64,000 nt of DNA from Clostridium beijerinckii (GCF_018223745.1 NZ_CP073653.1:1789001-1853000); one strand, 5' to 3'. Positions 29,051 to 38,579 are shown, numbered from the stretch's first letter. Numbers and translations: made by a program. The notes: generated by a model not told the origin, from the letters alone.

Positions 29051-30397
29051 TTGCCCGGAAAAATAAAAAAGATGATTGACGAAATCATTCAACAAAGATC
29101 AAAGGGGAATCCTGCTATTACGGAAATGACTATAGCTAAATTAATTCTAAAAGGAATTAATCCCAATAAATTTGATATAAATTCTCCAGATGATATGACA
29201 ATAATTAATAAACTTCTTGATATTGCTAGGCAATTAAATGTAAATAATTTGGATAATATTGAAAAAAGTATAAGATCATCATCCTCAAGTAAAATAACGG
29301 AGGAGGATGCAGTAAAGGATATAAAAAATCAATTAAATATTAACGACATAAAATTAGTAATATTTTTTGCATCTTCTAATTATAATCAACAAAAGATAAG
29401 TTCACTTATGGAAGAAGAATTCAAGGGATGTATTGTTGTAGGGTGCTCTACGGCAGGAGAACTTGCAAGCGGAGAAATATTGGATAATTCCATTGTTGCA
29501 ATGGCTATTAACTCTAATATTATTTCTGATATAAAAGTTGAATTGGTTGGAAATATAAAGAAAAATTTAAATTTAGAGCCTGCTTTTACTTCTTTTGAAG
29601 AATACTATAAAGAAAGTTTATATAATATGAGCTCAGAAAAATTTGTTGGTATAACATTAATAGATGGATTAAGCATGAAAGAGGAAAGAATAATGGATCT
29701 GATAGGTGATAGGACTAATGTGTTCTTTGTTGGTGGTTCAGCTGCGGATAACAATGAGTTCGTAGAGACCTATGTTTCTGTAAATGGATATACTTCGACA
29801 GATTCAGTGGCTTTAATTTTAATAAAGATAAGCGATGATGCTGAGTTTAGTGTTATAAAAACACAAAGTTTTGAATCTTTGGATTATAGCTTCGTTGCAA
29901 ATAAAGTGGACGAAGAGAGAAGACAAGTAATTGAATTTAATAATAGACCAGCTGCGTTGGAATATGCAGATGCTGTGAAAGCTGATAATATTAAAGAAAT
30001 TTCAAAATATTTTATGAGTAACCCACTAGGATTGATGATTGAAGAGAATGATTTTTTTGTAAGATCACCTCAGAGAGTTATAGGGACAAGTATGATGTTT
30101 TATTGTAATATACTTGAAGGAATGGAGGTTAAACTTTTAAAAGCTACAAATATTATTGATGATACAAGAAGGATAATTAAAAATAAAGCCAGTGAATTAG
30201 GAAAAATTGATGGGATTATAAATTTTCAATGTATACATAGAACTTTGGAATTAAAAAGGAAAAATTTGTCAGATGAATATGCTAAAATATTTAAAGATAT
30301 TCCTACTATAGGATTTTCAGCTTATGGAGAACAGTATATAGGTCATATAAATGACACATCTACAATGCTAATTTTTAATTTAAAGACAGGAAAATAA
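29051..30397 (+). CDS. FIST sensory domain protein
   Basis: A 448-residue soluble protein with the FIST N and FIST C architecture: the N domain (about 110-300) has FFASSNYN, GCSTAGELASGEIL and FVGGSAADN, and the C domain (about 310-430) has VNPLG-like NPLGLM and FQCIHRTL. An extra N-terminal stretch of about 90 helical residues precedes it. FIST domains are predicted to sense small ligands, perhaps amino acids. The start is TTG 29051, supported by AAAGGGGTGG, rather than the GTG at 29027. It lies 80 nt ahead of a histidine kinase, suggesting a sensor-kinase pair. Confidence 0.88.
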   Translation: MPGKIKKMIDEIIQQRSKGNPAITEMTIAKLILKGINPNKFDINSPDDMTIINKLLDIARQLNVNNLDNIEKSIRSSSSSKITEEDAVKDIKNQLNINDIKLVIFFASSNYNQQKISSLMEEEFKGCIVVGCSTAGELASGEILDNSIVAMAINSNIISDIKVELVGNIKKNLNLEPAFTSFEEYYKESLYNMSSEKFVGITLIDGLSMKEERIMDLIGDRTNVFFVGGSAADNNEFVETYVSVNGYTSTDSVALILIKISDDAEFSVIKTQSFESLDYSFVANKVDEERRQVIEFNNRPAALEYADAVKADNIKEISKYFMSNPLGLMIEENDFFVRSPQRVIGTSMMFYCNILEGMEVKLLKATNIIDDTRRIIKNKASELGKIDGIINFQCIHRTLELKRKNLSDEYAKIFKDIPTIGFSAYGEQYIGHINDTSTMLIFNLKTGK

Positions 30398-30476
30398 ACA
30401 AAGAACAAAAGAATAAGAAATTTAAATATATACTTTTTATTGAATATTACAATGTTTTGAAGCGAGGCTATAAGTA

Positions 30477-32318
30477 ATGAAGAATTTAGAAAACTTTTTT
30501 TATAAAGCTAATATTCTTATCGTTCATGAGTACTTTGAAGATTCACGTGTGCTAATAAAATTTCTTAATTATAGAGGATATATAAATATAAAAAGTGTTA
30601 AAAAAAGTGAATCAATCATAAAATCAATAAAAGAAAATATACCAGATATGATTTTAATAAATATAAATTTGGAAGCCATTAATGGATATGAGTTATGTGA
30701 AGTTATAAGAAAAGATGATGATTTGATGGATGTTCCAATTATTTTTATAAACACAGGTGGAGAAGCTATTGATAGAAATAAAATATATATTGTTGGAGGA
30801 AATGATTATTTAAGTACCCCCCTTGAATACGAGGAAGTTATAAATAGAATTGAAATGCATTTAAGAATTAAGTTTATGGAGCATAAGATAAAATTTCATA
30901 AAGGTAATTATGATACAACATCTACTGAATTAAAGAGTTGGAATAAGGTTTTATTAAAAAGAAACAGTGATTTGGTTAATGAAGTTATTGAAAAAGATAA
31001 TCAATTAGATGAGATAACATTTGAGTTAAAAGAATTCAACATTATATTGGAAGAAGAAATGAATGAAAGAACTAGAACAGAAGAAGCGTTAAAGGAAAGT
31101 GAGAGACAGTTACGACATTCCATAGAAGAAGCACCAGTCCCAATAATGTTATATACAGAAGATGGATTTGTAAAGAAGATCAATAGATCATGGAGTGACA
31201 TTACCGGATATAGACTTGAAGATATTCCAATGATTTCAGAATGGGCAGATATTTCAGAGGCTTTTAAAGAGGAATTGAGCAGTACAAATATAAAAAAATT
31301 ATTTAATTCCGAGAAAAGGCAAAACAATGGGGAGTTTTCTATAAGGACACATGATGGAAATATAAGAATCTGCAATTTTTATTCAGCATATATTGGTGAT
31401 TTAGAGGATGGACATAAATTATTCATGAAAGTAGCCATAGATGTGACAGAGAAAAAGCATATGGAAGAATTGCAAAAAAGTGTTGAAGAAGAGAGGAAAA
31501 AATTATATGAAATTAAGGAATACGACAGAATAAGGACGGAATTTTTTTCTAATATATCTCATGAATTAAGAACACCGATTAGTGTTATTTTCTCGGCGCT
31601 GCAAATACATGAACTTAGGTTAAAAGATTGTATATTTGAAAATAGAAGTATTGATAAATATAAATATACTAAAATAATGAAACAGAATTGTTATCGTATT
31701 TTACGACTTATTAATAATATTATAGATATAACAAAAATTGATTCTGGGTATTTTAATATCAATGAACATAATATTGATATTATCGCTCTTATAGAGAATA
31801 TAACTTTATCAGTGGCTGACTATATTGAGAATAAGGGACTGTCTCTTATATTTGATACGAACGTGGAAGAAAAAATTATGTCATGTGATCCGGAAAAAAT
31901 TGAAAGAATTATTTTGAATATACTATCAAATGCAGTAAAATTTACTTCAAGTGGTGGAAAAATAACTGTTAGTATTGAAGATTGCTATGATAAAATTTGT
32001 ATAAAAATTAAAGATACAGGAAGAGGTATTCCACAAGATAAATTAAATTCGATATTTGAAAGATTTATACAGGTAGATAAATCTCTAGCTAGAGATCATG
32101 AAGGAAGTGGAATAGGACTTTCTCTTGTAAAGTCCTTAGTTGAGCTGCATGGTGGAGTAATATCTGTAAAAAGTAAAATAAGCTGTGGCACTGAATTTGT
32201 TATATATATCCCATGCAAACTAGTAAAAAATGCAGAAGAGCAATATTCGCTTTGCAGCTCTATAGGCGGAGATTGTATTGAAAAAATTAATATAGAATTT
32301 TCGGATATCTATAATTAA
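30477..32318 (+). CDS. Histidine kinase with degenerate receiver and PAS domains
   Basis: The 613-residue cytoplasmic kinase contains a receiver-like domain (about 12-130), a coiled coil (about 160-215), a PAS domain (about 218-335), a HisKA domain with FFSNISHELRTP (His362) and an HATPase domain with N box ILSNAVKF, G1 DTGRGIP and G2 GSGIGLSLV. The receiver has lost its active residues: the acidic pair is His17-Glu18, the phospho-acceptor Asp is Asn62, the Thr is Asn92 and the Lys is Thr114. It is therefore a pseudo-receiver. No transmembrane helix is present, so the FIST protein encoded upstream may supply the signal. No response regulator is encoded nearby. Confidence 0.9.
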   Translation: MKNLENFFYKANILIVHEYFEDSRVLIKFLNYRGYINIKSVKKSESIIKSIKENIPDMILININLEAINGYELCEVIRKDDDLMDVPIIFINTGGEAIDRNKIYIVGGNDYLSTPLEYEEVINRIEMHLRIKFMEHKIKFHKGNYDTTSTELKSWNKVLLKRNSDLVNEVIEKDNQLDEITFELKEFNIILEEEMNERTRTEEALKESERQLRHSIEEAPVPIMLYTEDGFVKKINRSWSDITGYRLEDIPMISEWADISEAFKEELSSTNIKKLFNSEKRQNNGEFSIRTHDGNIRICNFYSAYIGDLEDGHKLFMKVAIDVTEKKHMEELQKSVEEERKKLYEIKEYDRIRTEFFSNISHELRTPISVIFSALQIHELRLKDCIFENRSIDKYKYTKIMKQNCYRILRLINNIIDITKIDSGYFNINEHNIDIIALIENITLSVADYIENKGLSLIFDTNVEEKIMSCDPEKIERIILNILSNAVKFTSSGGKITVSIEDCYDKICIKIKDTGRGIPQDKLNSIFERFIQVDKSLARDHEGSGIGLSLVKSLVELHGGVISVKSKISCGTEFVIYIPCKLVKNAEEQYSLCSSIGGDCIEKINIEFSDIYN

Positions 32319-32816
32319 AATTATAGATTTCAATTATATTACAAAAATAATCCTTCATCGTAATTCTAAAAATATTACAAGAATTTTAACAGTAATTATG
32401 AAATTATACATTGTGCAATGTGAATTCTAACATGTACATGCTTGTAAAATATTTCTTTTATAATGTAAGTATATGTGAAAAAAAGTTAAGATAATATAGT
32501 AAAAAGATATTTTTACTTACTTTTTTTAAGAGTTTTAAACAAATGTTGAATATAAATTTAATATTTGTTACTATATTAGTGTGTTTAATAGGTTAGAGAT
32601 AATGAGGTTTCAAACAATTAATGGGACTTTATTTATCTCTTTTTGATTGTTATAGGCACTGAGAAATGAGAATTTAAACTATTTGCCCCCAAAAGGAATG
32701 TTTCTAGAGTGCGAGGAATAATTTGCTATTGCATATATCTAAGTATTCAAGTAATATAGTTTCCACACTTTATATGCTATGTTATTAGAAATATTACCTT
32801 TTAATAATATATGAAC

Positions 32817-32857
32817 CTCTGTATTTATATAGCTTCATAAATACAGAGGCTTTTTAA
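32817..32857 (+). terminator. Strong intrinsic terminator
   Basis: CCTCTGTATTTAT pairs perfectly with ATAAATACAGAGG (13 bp, 8-nt loop), followed by CTTTTTAATT. It lies 500 nt after the kinase gene. Confidence 0.85.
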
Positions 32858-32869
32858 TTCCATTCTTTA

Positions 32870-32878
32870 TGTTATAAT
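32870..32878 (+). promoter_or_regulatory. Extended -10 promoter
   Basis: TGT-TATAAT lies 39 nt before the 538-residue membrane protein gene and directly behind the terminator, a plausible start for that gene. Confidence 0.5.
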
Positions 32879-32916
32879 TTAAGCAAAAGAAATAAAATAC
32901 AGTGTGGAGGAAAAGG

Positions 32917-34533
32917 ATGGGGAATAATAGAGATTTAATTAGATATTTAAAGATATTATTAAGCGCATATTTAATTATAGGATTAATTTTAATTTTTAGT
33001 AGTTCTATGGTTTTAGATTTAAGTCTTAATATTTTAACAATAACAGGCATATTTGTGGCGTGTACACTGGTATATGGAGTATTAATTAGAAATAAAAAAT
33101 ATATATCTACGGCAATTATTGTTGCCTTGTTATATGTTGGTGCAATTATCATATATAGTCCTTTAATTAGTTATAATGCTCATAGGAATTTAATAGGAAA
33201 TATAGAAGAAATGGATTTTTCTAGCCAAATAGAATATATTGATATAAACCAGTTGCCTATTATTGATAAAGAACTTGCATACAAGCTAGCTGATAAAAAA
33301 TTAGGTGAAATTACTAGTCTTGGGAGTCAAGTGAGTGTTGGTCAATTGACATTACAAAGTGTAAATGGTCAACTATGTTATGTTGGACCACTTGAGCATT
33401 CTTCTTTTCTTAAATGGATTAGCAATAGAGAAGGAACGATAGGGTATATTAAGGTAAGTGCTACAAATCAAAATGATGTAGAGTTGGTTACCCAGCTTGA
33501 TGGAAAAGATATTAGGCTTAAATATTTAAATTCTGCATATTTTCTTAGTGATTTAAATAGAGCGGCTTACTTTAGAGATATGAAAGCAGGGCACACAGAT
33601 TATACTTTTGAATTAGATGATAGCGGCAGACCATATTGGGTCATTACAAGATATGATACTGGCGTGGGCATTACAGAAGAAAAGGCCATAGGTGCATTAA
33701 TAATGGATGCTCAGACAGGTGACTCAACTATTTATAATATTGATAATCTACCAGAATGGGTAGACAGAATACAGCCGATGAAATATATTAATAGGTATAT
33801 TAACAAATGGGGAGAATTGGTTCATGGTGTTTTGAATTTTACGGATAAAGATAAACTTAAGACAACAACAGATGGTATGAATATTATATACGATAAGGGT
33901 GTCTGCTACTATTATACAGGTATAACGTCAGTAGGAAGTGATGAATCACTTGTAGGATTTATGCTTACAAATACAAGAACCGGAGAAACTAAAATGTATA
34001 AAACGGCTGGTGCTACAGAAGAAGCAGGCATGAGATCAGCAGAAGGAAAAGTACAACAGTATGGTTATAAAGCTACTTTTCCATATCTGATAAACATACA
34101 AAATGAGCCGACATATTTTATGACGCTGAAAGATTCTAATGGATTAGTTAAGCAATATGCTATGGTGAATGTAAAAAATTATAACACTGTAGGAGTTGGA
34201 GATACACTTCAAGCTACTTTAAATAAATATTTAGAGGGATTAACCAATACTAATATTTCTCTCGAAAGTGGAAACCAGGAAGAAGTTATAAGAGGAGAAG
34301 TAGAAAGGATAGGTCTAGTTATAAAAGAAGGTACGAGTATTTATGACATTAAGTTAAAAAATAATGAAAATATTTTTTCGGTTTCAACGGAGACATCTAG
34401 AGAGGTTGCATTAACTCAGGCTAACGACTCAGTGGAAATGAAGTTTATTAAAGTTGGAGATAATAGATATATTATAACCAATTCATTTAGTAATCTTTCT
34501 TTTGTTAACAGTGAGAAACAGAAAAAGGAATAG
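32917..34533 (+). CDS. Membrane-anchored extracytoplasmic protein, function unknown
   Basis: This 538-residue protein begins with three to four hydrophobic segments (about 12-85), followed by a large hydrophilic region with no cysteine-rich or catalytic motif that I recognise. Two similar-looking halves are suggested by WITRYDTGVGITEEKAIGALIMDAQTGD and FMLTNTRTGETKMYKTAG-like strands, of which ALIMDAQTGD and FMLTNTRTGE are the core repeats, perhaps PepSY-like folds. The ATG at 32917 has GGAGGAAAAGG just upstream. The protein may bind a cell-envelope ligand; this is inference from topology only. Confidence 0.75.
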   Translation: MGNNRDLIRYLKILLSAYLIIGLILIFSSSMVLDLSLNILTITGIFVACTLVYGVLIRNKKYISTAIIVALLYVGAIIIYSPLISYNAHRNLIGNIEEMDFSSQIEYIDINQLPIIDKELAYKLADKKLGEITSLGSQVSVGQLTLQSVNGQLCYVGPLEHSSFLKWISNREGTIGYIKVSATNQNDVELVTQLDGKDIRLKYLNSAYFLSDLNRAAYFRDMKAGHTDYTFELDDSGRPYWVITRYDTGVGITEEKAIGALIMDAQTGDSTIYNIDNLPEWVDRIQPMKYINRYINKWGELVHGVLNFTDKDKLKTTTDGMNIIYDKGVCYYYTGITSVGSDESLVGFMLTNTRTGETKMYKTAGATEEAGMRSAEGKVQQYGYKATFPYLINIQNEPTYFMTLKDSNGLVKQYAMVNVKNYNTVGVGDTLQATLNKYLEGLTNTNISLESGNQEEVIRGEVERIGLVIKEGTSIYDIKLKNNENIFSVSTETSREVALTQANDSVEMKFIKVGDNRYIITNSFSNLSFVNSEKQKKE

Positions 34534-34557
34534 GAAGAAAATAATTAAAATTAAGTA

Positions 34558-34586
34558 TTGCAATTAAAAGGGAGCTATGATATACT
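34558..34586 (+). promoter_or_regulatory. Promoter of the zinc-ribbon gene
   Basis: TTGCAA (34558-34563) and TATACT (34581-34586) lie 17 nt apart. Transcription near 34593 would give a leader of about 106 nt. Confidence 0.6.
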
Positions 34587-34698
34587 AAAATAGTTCCTAA
34601 AGGGAATAAAAAAATATATCAAAGATTTAATTATATTAAAATTTCTCCTTATGAGAAAGTATTATTTAACTAAGTCTTTAAATTTGGAGGAATTGAAA

Positions 34699-34854
34699 AT
34701 GGAAGATAAAACATTAGTATGTAAAGATTGTGGAAAAGAATTTATATTCACAGTTGGAGAACAAGAATTCTACAAAGAAAAAGGATTCGAAAATGATCCT
34801 GTAAGATGTGCAGATTGTAGAAGAGCTAGAAAGCAACAAAACAACAGAAGATAG
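34699..34854 (+). CDS. Small zinc-ribbon protein
   Basis: The 51-residue protein is a single zinc ribbon with two CxxC knuckles, VCKDCGKEF and RCADCRRARK, separated by about 24 residues with the typical FTVGEQEFYKEKGF spacer, and a basic tail. It matches the probable zinc-ribbon (zf-trcl type) family. It may bind nucleic acid or act as a small ribosome or RNA polymerase-associated factor; function is unknown. GGAGGAA before ATG 34699 decides against the upstream ATG at 34651. Confidence 0.85.
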   Translation: MEDKTLVCKDCGKEFIFTVGEQEFYKEKGFENDPVRCADCRRARKQQNNRR

Positions 34855-34871
34855 TTTCTGTTTGCAAAGAT

Positions 34872-34905
34872 AAGCTATAAGATATTATTCTTATAGCTTT
34901 TTTAT
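34872..34905 (+). terminator. Intrinsic terminator after the zinc-ribbon gene
   Basis: AAGCTATAAGA pairs with TCTTATAGCTT (11 bp, 6-nt loop), followed by TTTTTATT. Confidence 0.85.
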
Positions 34906-34950
34906 TATATATTGGTATATATAGGATACTATTAATTGACAAACCATACA

Positions 34951-35103
34951 CTAATTTATATGGTCATTTTGAACCCCTTCTCTTTTAACTGAATGTCTTT
35001 TTCTGTTTGGATTGTGGTTCATATTTTCTTGAGTTATAGGAGTTTGATGATTGCATTTTTCCATTCTAGCATGTTTGTTATCAGGTTGACTATCTTTTGG
35101 CAT
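34951..35103 (-). CDS. Small hydrophilic protein, 50 residues
   Basis: A 50-codon frame on the minus strand begins MPKDSQPDNKHARMEKC and is very polar, rich in Asn, His, Lys and Arg, with no hydrophobic stretch. GGGAGG stands 8 nt before the ATG, which is the main support. No family is recognised. It lies downstream of carD on the same strand but is separated from it by a strong hairpin, so it is probably expressed from its own promoter. Confidence 0.6.
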   Translation of the reverse strand: MPKDSQPDNKHARMEKCNHQTPITQENMNHNPNRKRHSVKREGVQNDHIN

Positions 35104-35227
35104 AATAAAAACCTCCCTTAAACAATAAATTTACATATTAATTTTTTGCTAAGTGATACAATATTATTCGTAAGCTGTAGAAAAAATAATAACAATATTA
35201 GTTATATTATTAATTAAATAGAAAATA

Positions 35228-35282
35228 AATAAACCTGCTAAATAATATATTAATTATACCTATATTATTTAGCAGGTTTATT
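35228..35282 (-). terminator. 22-bp perfect stem, terminator of carD
   Basis: 35228-35249 and 35261-35282 are perfect reverse complements with an 11-nt loop. Read on the minus strand it is followed by TTATTTTC, so it should terminate carD; on the plus strand the tail is weak. Confidence 0.8.
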
Positions 35283-35335
35283 CAAATCTATTTTCAGTAT
35301 ATAGGTTATTTGGTAATAGTTAATCTAAACAAAAA

Positions 35336-35815
35336 TTAATTAAGGTTCAAATTTAAAAAGCTTGTAGCTTCAATTTCACTAATATTTTTTATAACTGAAA
35401 CTTCTTCAACTAAAAATTTGTAAGCAGTATTAAATAATTGTTTTTCACTTGAACTAAGTGATTTTTTCTTATTCATAAGAATCAGATCGTAAACTACTTC
35501 TGCACTATCTTTAAGTAATCCAGATCTTATTTTTTTTGCATTAGCTTGATATCTTTCCTTAGATGATGCAAGTTCAAATTCACTACTTTTATTTTCAAGA
35601 GTGAGCAATATATGATCTAAGGTAGAGTTATCGCAAACTTTTCGTAAATTTGAGTTAGATGCCTTATCACTTGGAATCATAATTTCTAAATTATTTGACG
35701 TAATCTTTACTATTATGTATTCCTTGGTATTTCCTGAAAAAATCTTATTTTCTATTCTTTCAACAGTGCCTATGCCTTGCATTGGATAAACAACTTTATC
35801 TCCTATCAAAAACAA
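35336..35815 (-). CDS. CarD family transcriptional regulator
   Basis: CarD/CdnL-type proteins bind RNA polymerase beta and stabilise open complexes. The 159-residue protein begins MFLIGDKVVYPMQGIGTVE, the standard CarD/TRCF interaction-domain opening, and carries a helical C-terminal DNA-binding domain (about 65-155). AAGGAGG lies 7 nt before TTG 35815; the longer frame from 35824 overlaps that site. The minus-strand box TGT-TATAAT at 35855-35847 is a suitable promoter. Confidence 0.88.
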   Translation of the reverse strand: MFLIGDKVVYPMQGIGTVERIENKIFSGNTKEYIIVKITSNNLEIMIPSDKASNSNLRKVCDNSTLDHILLTLENKSSEFELASSKERYQANAKKIRSGLLKDSAEVVYDLILMNKKKSLSSSEKQLFNTAYKFLVEEVSVIKNISEIEATSFLNLNLN

Positions 35816-36168
35816 AAAACACACCTCCTTAAATGGTTGTTCTATTATTATAACACATTATTAAAAAAAATAAAACTTAAATATATCATATCTATTATTT
35901 CATGTCAATAATATTTGTGTTTTTTTAGAATGTAATATTAATTCTTTGATAACTATATACGTAAAAATTTATATGACAATTAAAGGTAAAAAGTAAATTG
36001 AAAAATACATATTTAAAGAAATTATGATAAGTAATAATAATACAAAAAATAAATTAAATGTAAAAAATGTAAAAAAATATAGAAATATAAGTAAAACAAC
36101 AGCTTGATAATAAATAATATGTGATGTAAAATTAAGGAAATGATTACAGAAAAGAGGGGGTTGCTGGC
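35816..36168. other. Very AT-rich divergent region
   Basis: It contains the minus-strand extended -10 box for carD (35847-35855). The rest is A-rich with no recognisable gene, hairpin or RNA; the plus-strand promoter of the next gene was not resolved. Confidence 0.35.
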
Positions 36169-36981
36169 GTGGGGGTTCATAATAAAAAAGTTATAAAAAG
36201 TGAAAGAAAAATAAAACGGAAAAATAAGAATTTACTTGCTGATAAGATTTTGGCTTATAATCCTGTGTTTTTGGAAGGAATTGCAGTATATAAAGATGCA
36301 AGTAGAAACTTTATATTTTTAATATTTCTTGGAGCTTTGTTAATCGACTTTCCGATAATATCAGTGCCTTGTTGTATATTGTCTATGTTTTTTATTATTA
36401 GAATGTTGCAGTTTATTAAATATAAAAGCATAAATAATATAGTAAATGAAATAGCAAAGGATTTATCTTTTAAAGGGATATATAATAAAGGTAAAGTAGA
36501 GGATATGTTAAATGATTTTAAAGTTAAATATGGAGAAGATATCGTTGAGTATGAACAATTGGTAAGCATGTTGGATAAATATGAAGCTTTAGTAACAAAT
36601 ATTGAATTTGCTTTAAAAAATATAACTTTCAAGGATAAAACAAATATAGATAACAAAGAAGAACTTATAATAGATAATAGTGAAATTACTTTCTTTGAAA
36701 ATGATAATAATATAAATTGTGAAATATATAATAGGGATGAGCATAAAAATACGAGAGTAAATAATTATTATAGAAGTTTTAATGAAAAATTTTCTGTGCT
36801 TTATAAAAATGGTGATGGAGAGATTAAGAGAGTTAACAAAGCAATTGAGTTCTTTGATGATGGAGATAATGAAAACATTAACGAAAATGCCGTTGTCCTA
36901 AAAAATGTTAATAAAGAAAATAAAAATCTTACAGTATATTTATATAAAAAGTCATCGCCACTACAAAAAAACGTATTGTGA
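36169..36981 (+). CDS. Hypothetical membrane-associated protein
   Basis: A 270-residue protein with a basic N-terminus (KKVIKSERKIKRKNKN), two adjacent transmembrane segments (about 46-82) and a long cytoplasmic-looking C-terminal part rich in Asn, Asp and Lys. No domain is recognised. The GTG start has AGAGGGGG at 8-nt spacing. It appears monocistronic, with a terminator-like hairpin downstream. Confidence 0.65.
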   Translation: MGVHNKKVIKSERKIKRKNKNLLADKILAYNPVFLEGIAVYKDASRNFIFLIFLGALLIDFPIISVPCCILSMFFIIRMLQFIKYKSINNIVNEIAKDLSFKGIYNKGKVEDMLNDFKVKYGEDIVEYEQLVSMLDKYEALVTNIEFALKNITFKDKTNIDNKEELIIDNSEITFFENDNNINCEIYNRDEHKNTRVNNYYRSFNEKFSVLYKNGDGEIKRVNKAIEFFDDGDNENINENAVVLKNVNKENKNLTVYLYKKSSPLQKNVL

Positions 36982-37016
36982 TGAGCTAACATTTATAATA
37001 AAGTTAGTAAAAAGTA

Positions 37017-37078
37017 AACTTCTATTGACTGTAGTATATGATTTGATATCGCAGTTATAGGAGTTGTCTTTTTTTTTA
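37017..37078 (+). terminator. Terminator-like hairpin upstream of udk
   Basis: 37017-37031 pairs imperfectly with 37052-37065 (about 12 pairs) and is followed by a run of ten T. Confidence 0.6.
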
Positions 37079-37168
37079 TTTTGTAATAAAATCTAATGAG
37101 TGTAGTAATATGTATTTATTAAAATTAATTATAAGTATAATTATATTAGATTACTTATGGAGGAAAAA

Positions 37169-37789
37169 ATGCAAGATATAATGATAATAGGCATAGCTGG
37201 AGGAAGCGGGTCAGGTAAAACTACTTTGGCTCAAAATATAAGAGAAGCTTTTAGTGATGATATAGTAATTCTTTGTCATGATTACTATTATAAATCTAAT
37301 GAGGGAATTTCTTTGGAAGAAAGAAAAAAACTTAATTATGATCATCCTAATTCCTTTGACACAGATCTACTAATAGAGCAGCTTAGAGAATTAAAAGCGG
37401 GAAATACAATATATCATCCGGTATATTCTTTTGTTGAACATACAAGATTAGACGAAACTGTAGAAGTAAAACCAGCTAAAGTTGTAATAGTTGAAGGTAT
37501 ATTAATATTTGAAAATGAGGAACTTTGCGATTTGATGGATATTAAAGTTTTTGTAGATACAGCTGGTGATGTTAGAATAATAAGAAGATTGCTAAGAGAT
37601 GTAAAAGAAAGAGGAAGAGATTTAGATTCTGTAATCAATCAATATTTAGGTACAGTGAAACCTATGCATGAGGAGTTTGTTGATCCAAGTAAGAGAAGGG
37701 CAGACATAATAATTCCAGAGGGTGGTTGTAATGCAGTTGCTTTAAGCATGCTACTGGAAAGAGTAAGGAATTTTATATATAAAGAATAG
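37169..37789 (+). CDS. udk: Uridine kinase
   Basis: Uridine kinase phosphorylates uridine and cytidine in pyrimidine salvage. The 206-residue protein has the P-loop GIAGGSGSGKTT at the start, HDYYYK (about 40), FDHP-type DHPNSFDT and the VIVEGIL Walker B-like strand (about 113), then RLLRDVKERGR. ATG 37169 follows GGAGG by 6 nt; the in-frame ATG 37157 overlaps that site. Confidence 0.93.
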   Translation: MQDIMIIGIAGGSGSGKTTLAQNIREAFSDDIVILCHDYYYKSNEGISLEERKKLNYDHPNSFDTDLLIEQLRELKAGNTIYHPVYSFVEHTRLDETVEVKPAKVVIVEGILIFENEELCDLMDIKVFVDTAGDVRIIRRLLRDVKERGRDLDSVINQYLGTVKPMHEEFVDPSKRRADIIIPEGGCNAVALSMLLERVRNFIYKE

Positions 37790-37824
37790 CAGTACATAAT
37801 TTTTAAGTAGTATTAAATAAAGTG

Positions 37825-37862
37825 TGTCTTTTTAAGTTTGAATAAATTTAAAAAGGCATTTA
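37825..37862 (+). terminator. Terminator-like hairpin after udk
   Basis: TGTCTTTTTAA pairs with TTAAAAAGGCA (11 bp, one G-U, 12-nt loop), followed by TTTATTAA. Confidence 0.6.
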
Positions 37863-37913
37863 TTAATTATTGTAGACAAGTTGGTAGTAATTCATAAAAA
37901 GGAGAAGATACGT

Positions 37914-38579
37914 ATGAAAAAGGTAGATGCAGTAATATTTGATATGGATGGGGTATTAATAGATTCGGAAAGAATATCGCTCAAATGTTATCAGGAAGTT
38001 TTAAAAGATTATCAATATGAAATGGATGAAAAGATTTATGTAAAATTCATAGGAAGAAATGTTGAGGGTATAAAAGAGGCATTGCAGGAAGAGTTTGGGA
38101 AGGACTTTCCTTTCGATGAGATATATAAGAAAAAATCTAAATTAGCATTGGAATTTACTGATAAAAATGGTGTTAAAATCAAGCCTGGAGTACATGAACT
38201 ATTAGACTACCTAAATAATGAAAATTATAAAATAGCGGTAGCTACTTCAACAAGAAGACAAAGAGCCCTTGAATTATTGGAAAGAGCAAAAATAAAGGAA
38301 AAAGTTAATTATATAGTTTGTGGAGATCAAGTTGAAAATTCTAAACCTGATCCAGAAATATTTTTAAGAGCAGCAGAAGGGTTAAATGTTAAACCAAATA
38401 ACTGCTTAGTTGTTGAAGATTCAGATGCTGGAATAACAGCAGCACATGCAGCGAGTATGACAGGAGTTCATGTTCCAGATATGAAGATATTAGATGATAA
38501 GACAAAGAAGCTAGCGTTTAAAATATGTAAGGAATTGGTTGATGTTAAGAGCGTTTTGGAAGAAATTAAAGAGTATTGA
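37914..38579 (+). CDS. HAD family hydrolase (beta-phosphoglucomutase-like)
   Basis: A 221-residue HAD-superfamily phosphatase/phosphomutase. Motif I DMDGVLIDSE (nucleophile Asp at about residue 9), a helical cap, motif II ATSTRRQRA, motif III Lys in NSKPDPEIF and motif IV VVEDSDAGI are all present. The cap type and motif I resemble beta-phosphoglucomutases and 2-deoxyglucose-6-phosphatases; the substrate is not decided. ATG 37914 has AGGAGAAG upstream. Confidence 0.9.
   Translation: MKKVDAVIFDMDGVLIDSERISLKCYQEVLKDYQYEMDEKIYVKFIGRNVEGIKEALQEEFGKDFPFDEIYKKKSKLALEFTDKNGVKIKPGVHELLDYLNNENYKIAVATSTRRQRALELLERAKIKEKVNYIVCGDQVENSKPDPEIFLRAAEGLNVKPNNCLVVEDSDAGITAAHAASMTGVHVPDMKILDDKTKKLAFKICKELVDVKSVLEEIKEY

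Larger units (their letters stand above)
32319..32916 (+). other. Long intergenic region, possible small RNA ending in a strong terminator
   Basis: This 598-nt gap holds no credible gene. From about 32590 the sequence is less biased than its surroundings and ends in the strong hairpin at 32817-32850. GAGGTTTCA (about 32605-32613) can pair with TGAACCTC (32813-32820), which would compete with the terminator stem. An unannotated RNA or attenuator is possible, and a 6S-like RNA was considered but not supported. Confidence 0.3.

Noticed and set aside
32590..32857. 6S RNA
   Set aside because: A terminator is present but I could not find the closing stem and central bubble of 6S RNA.
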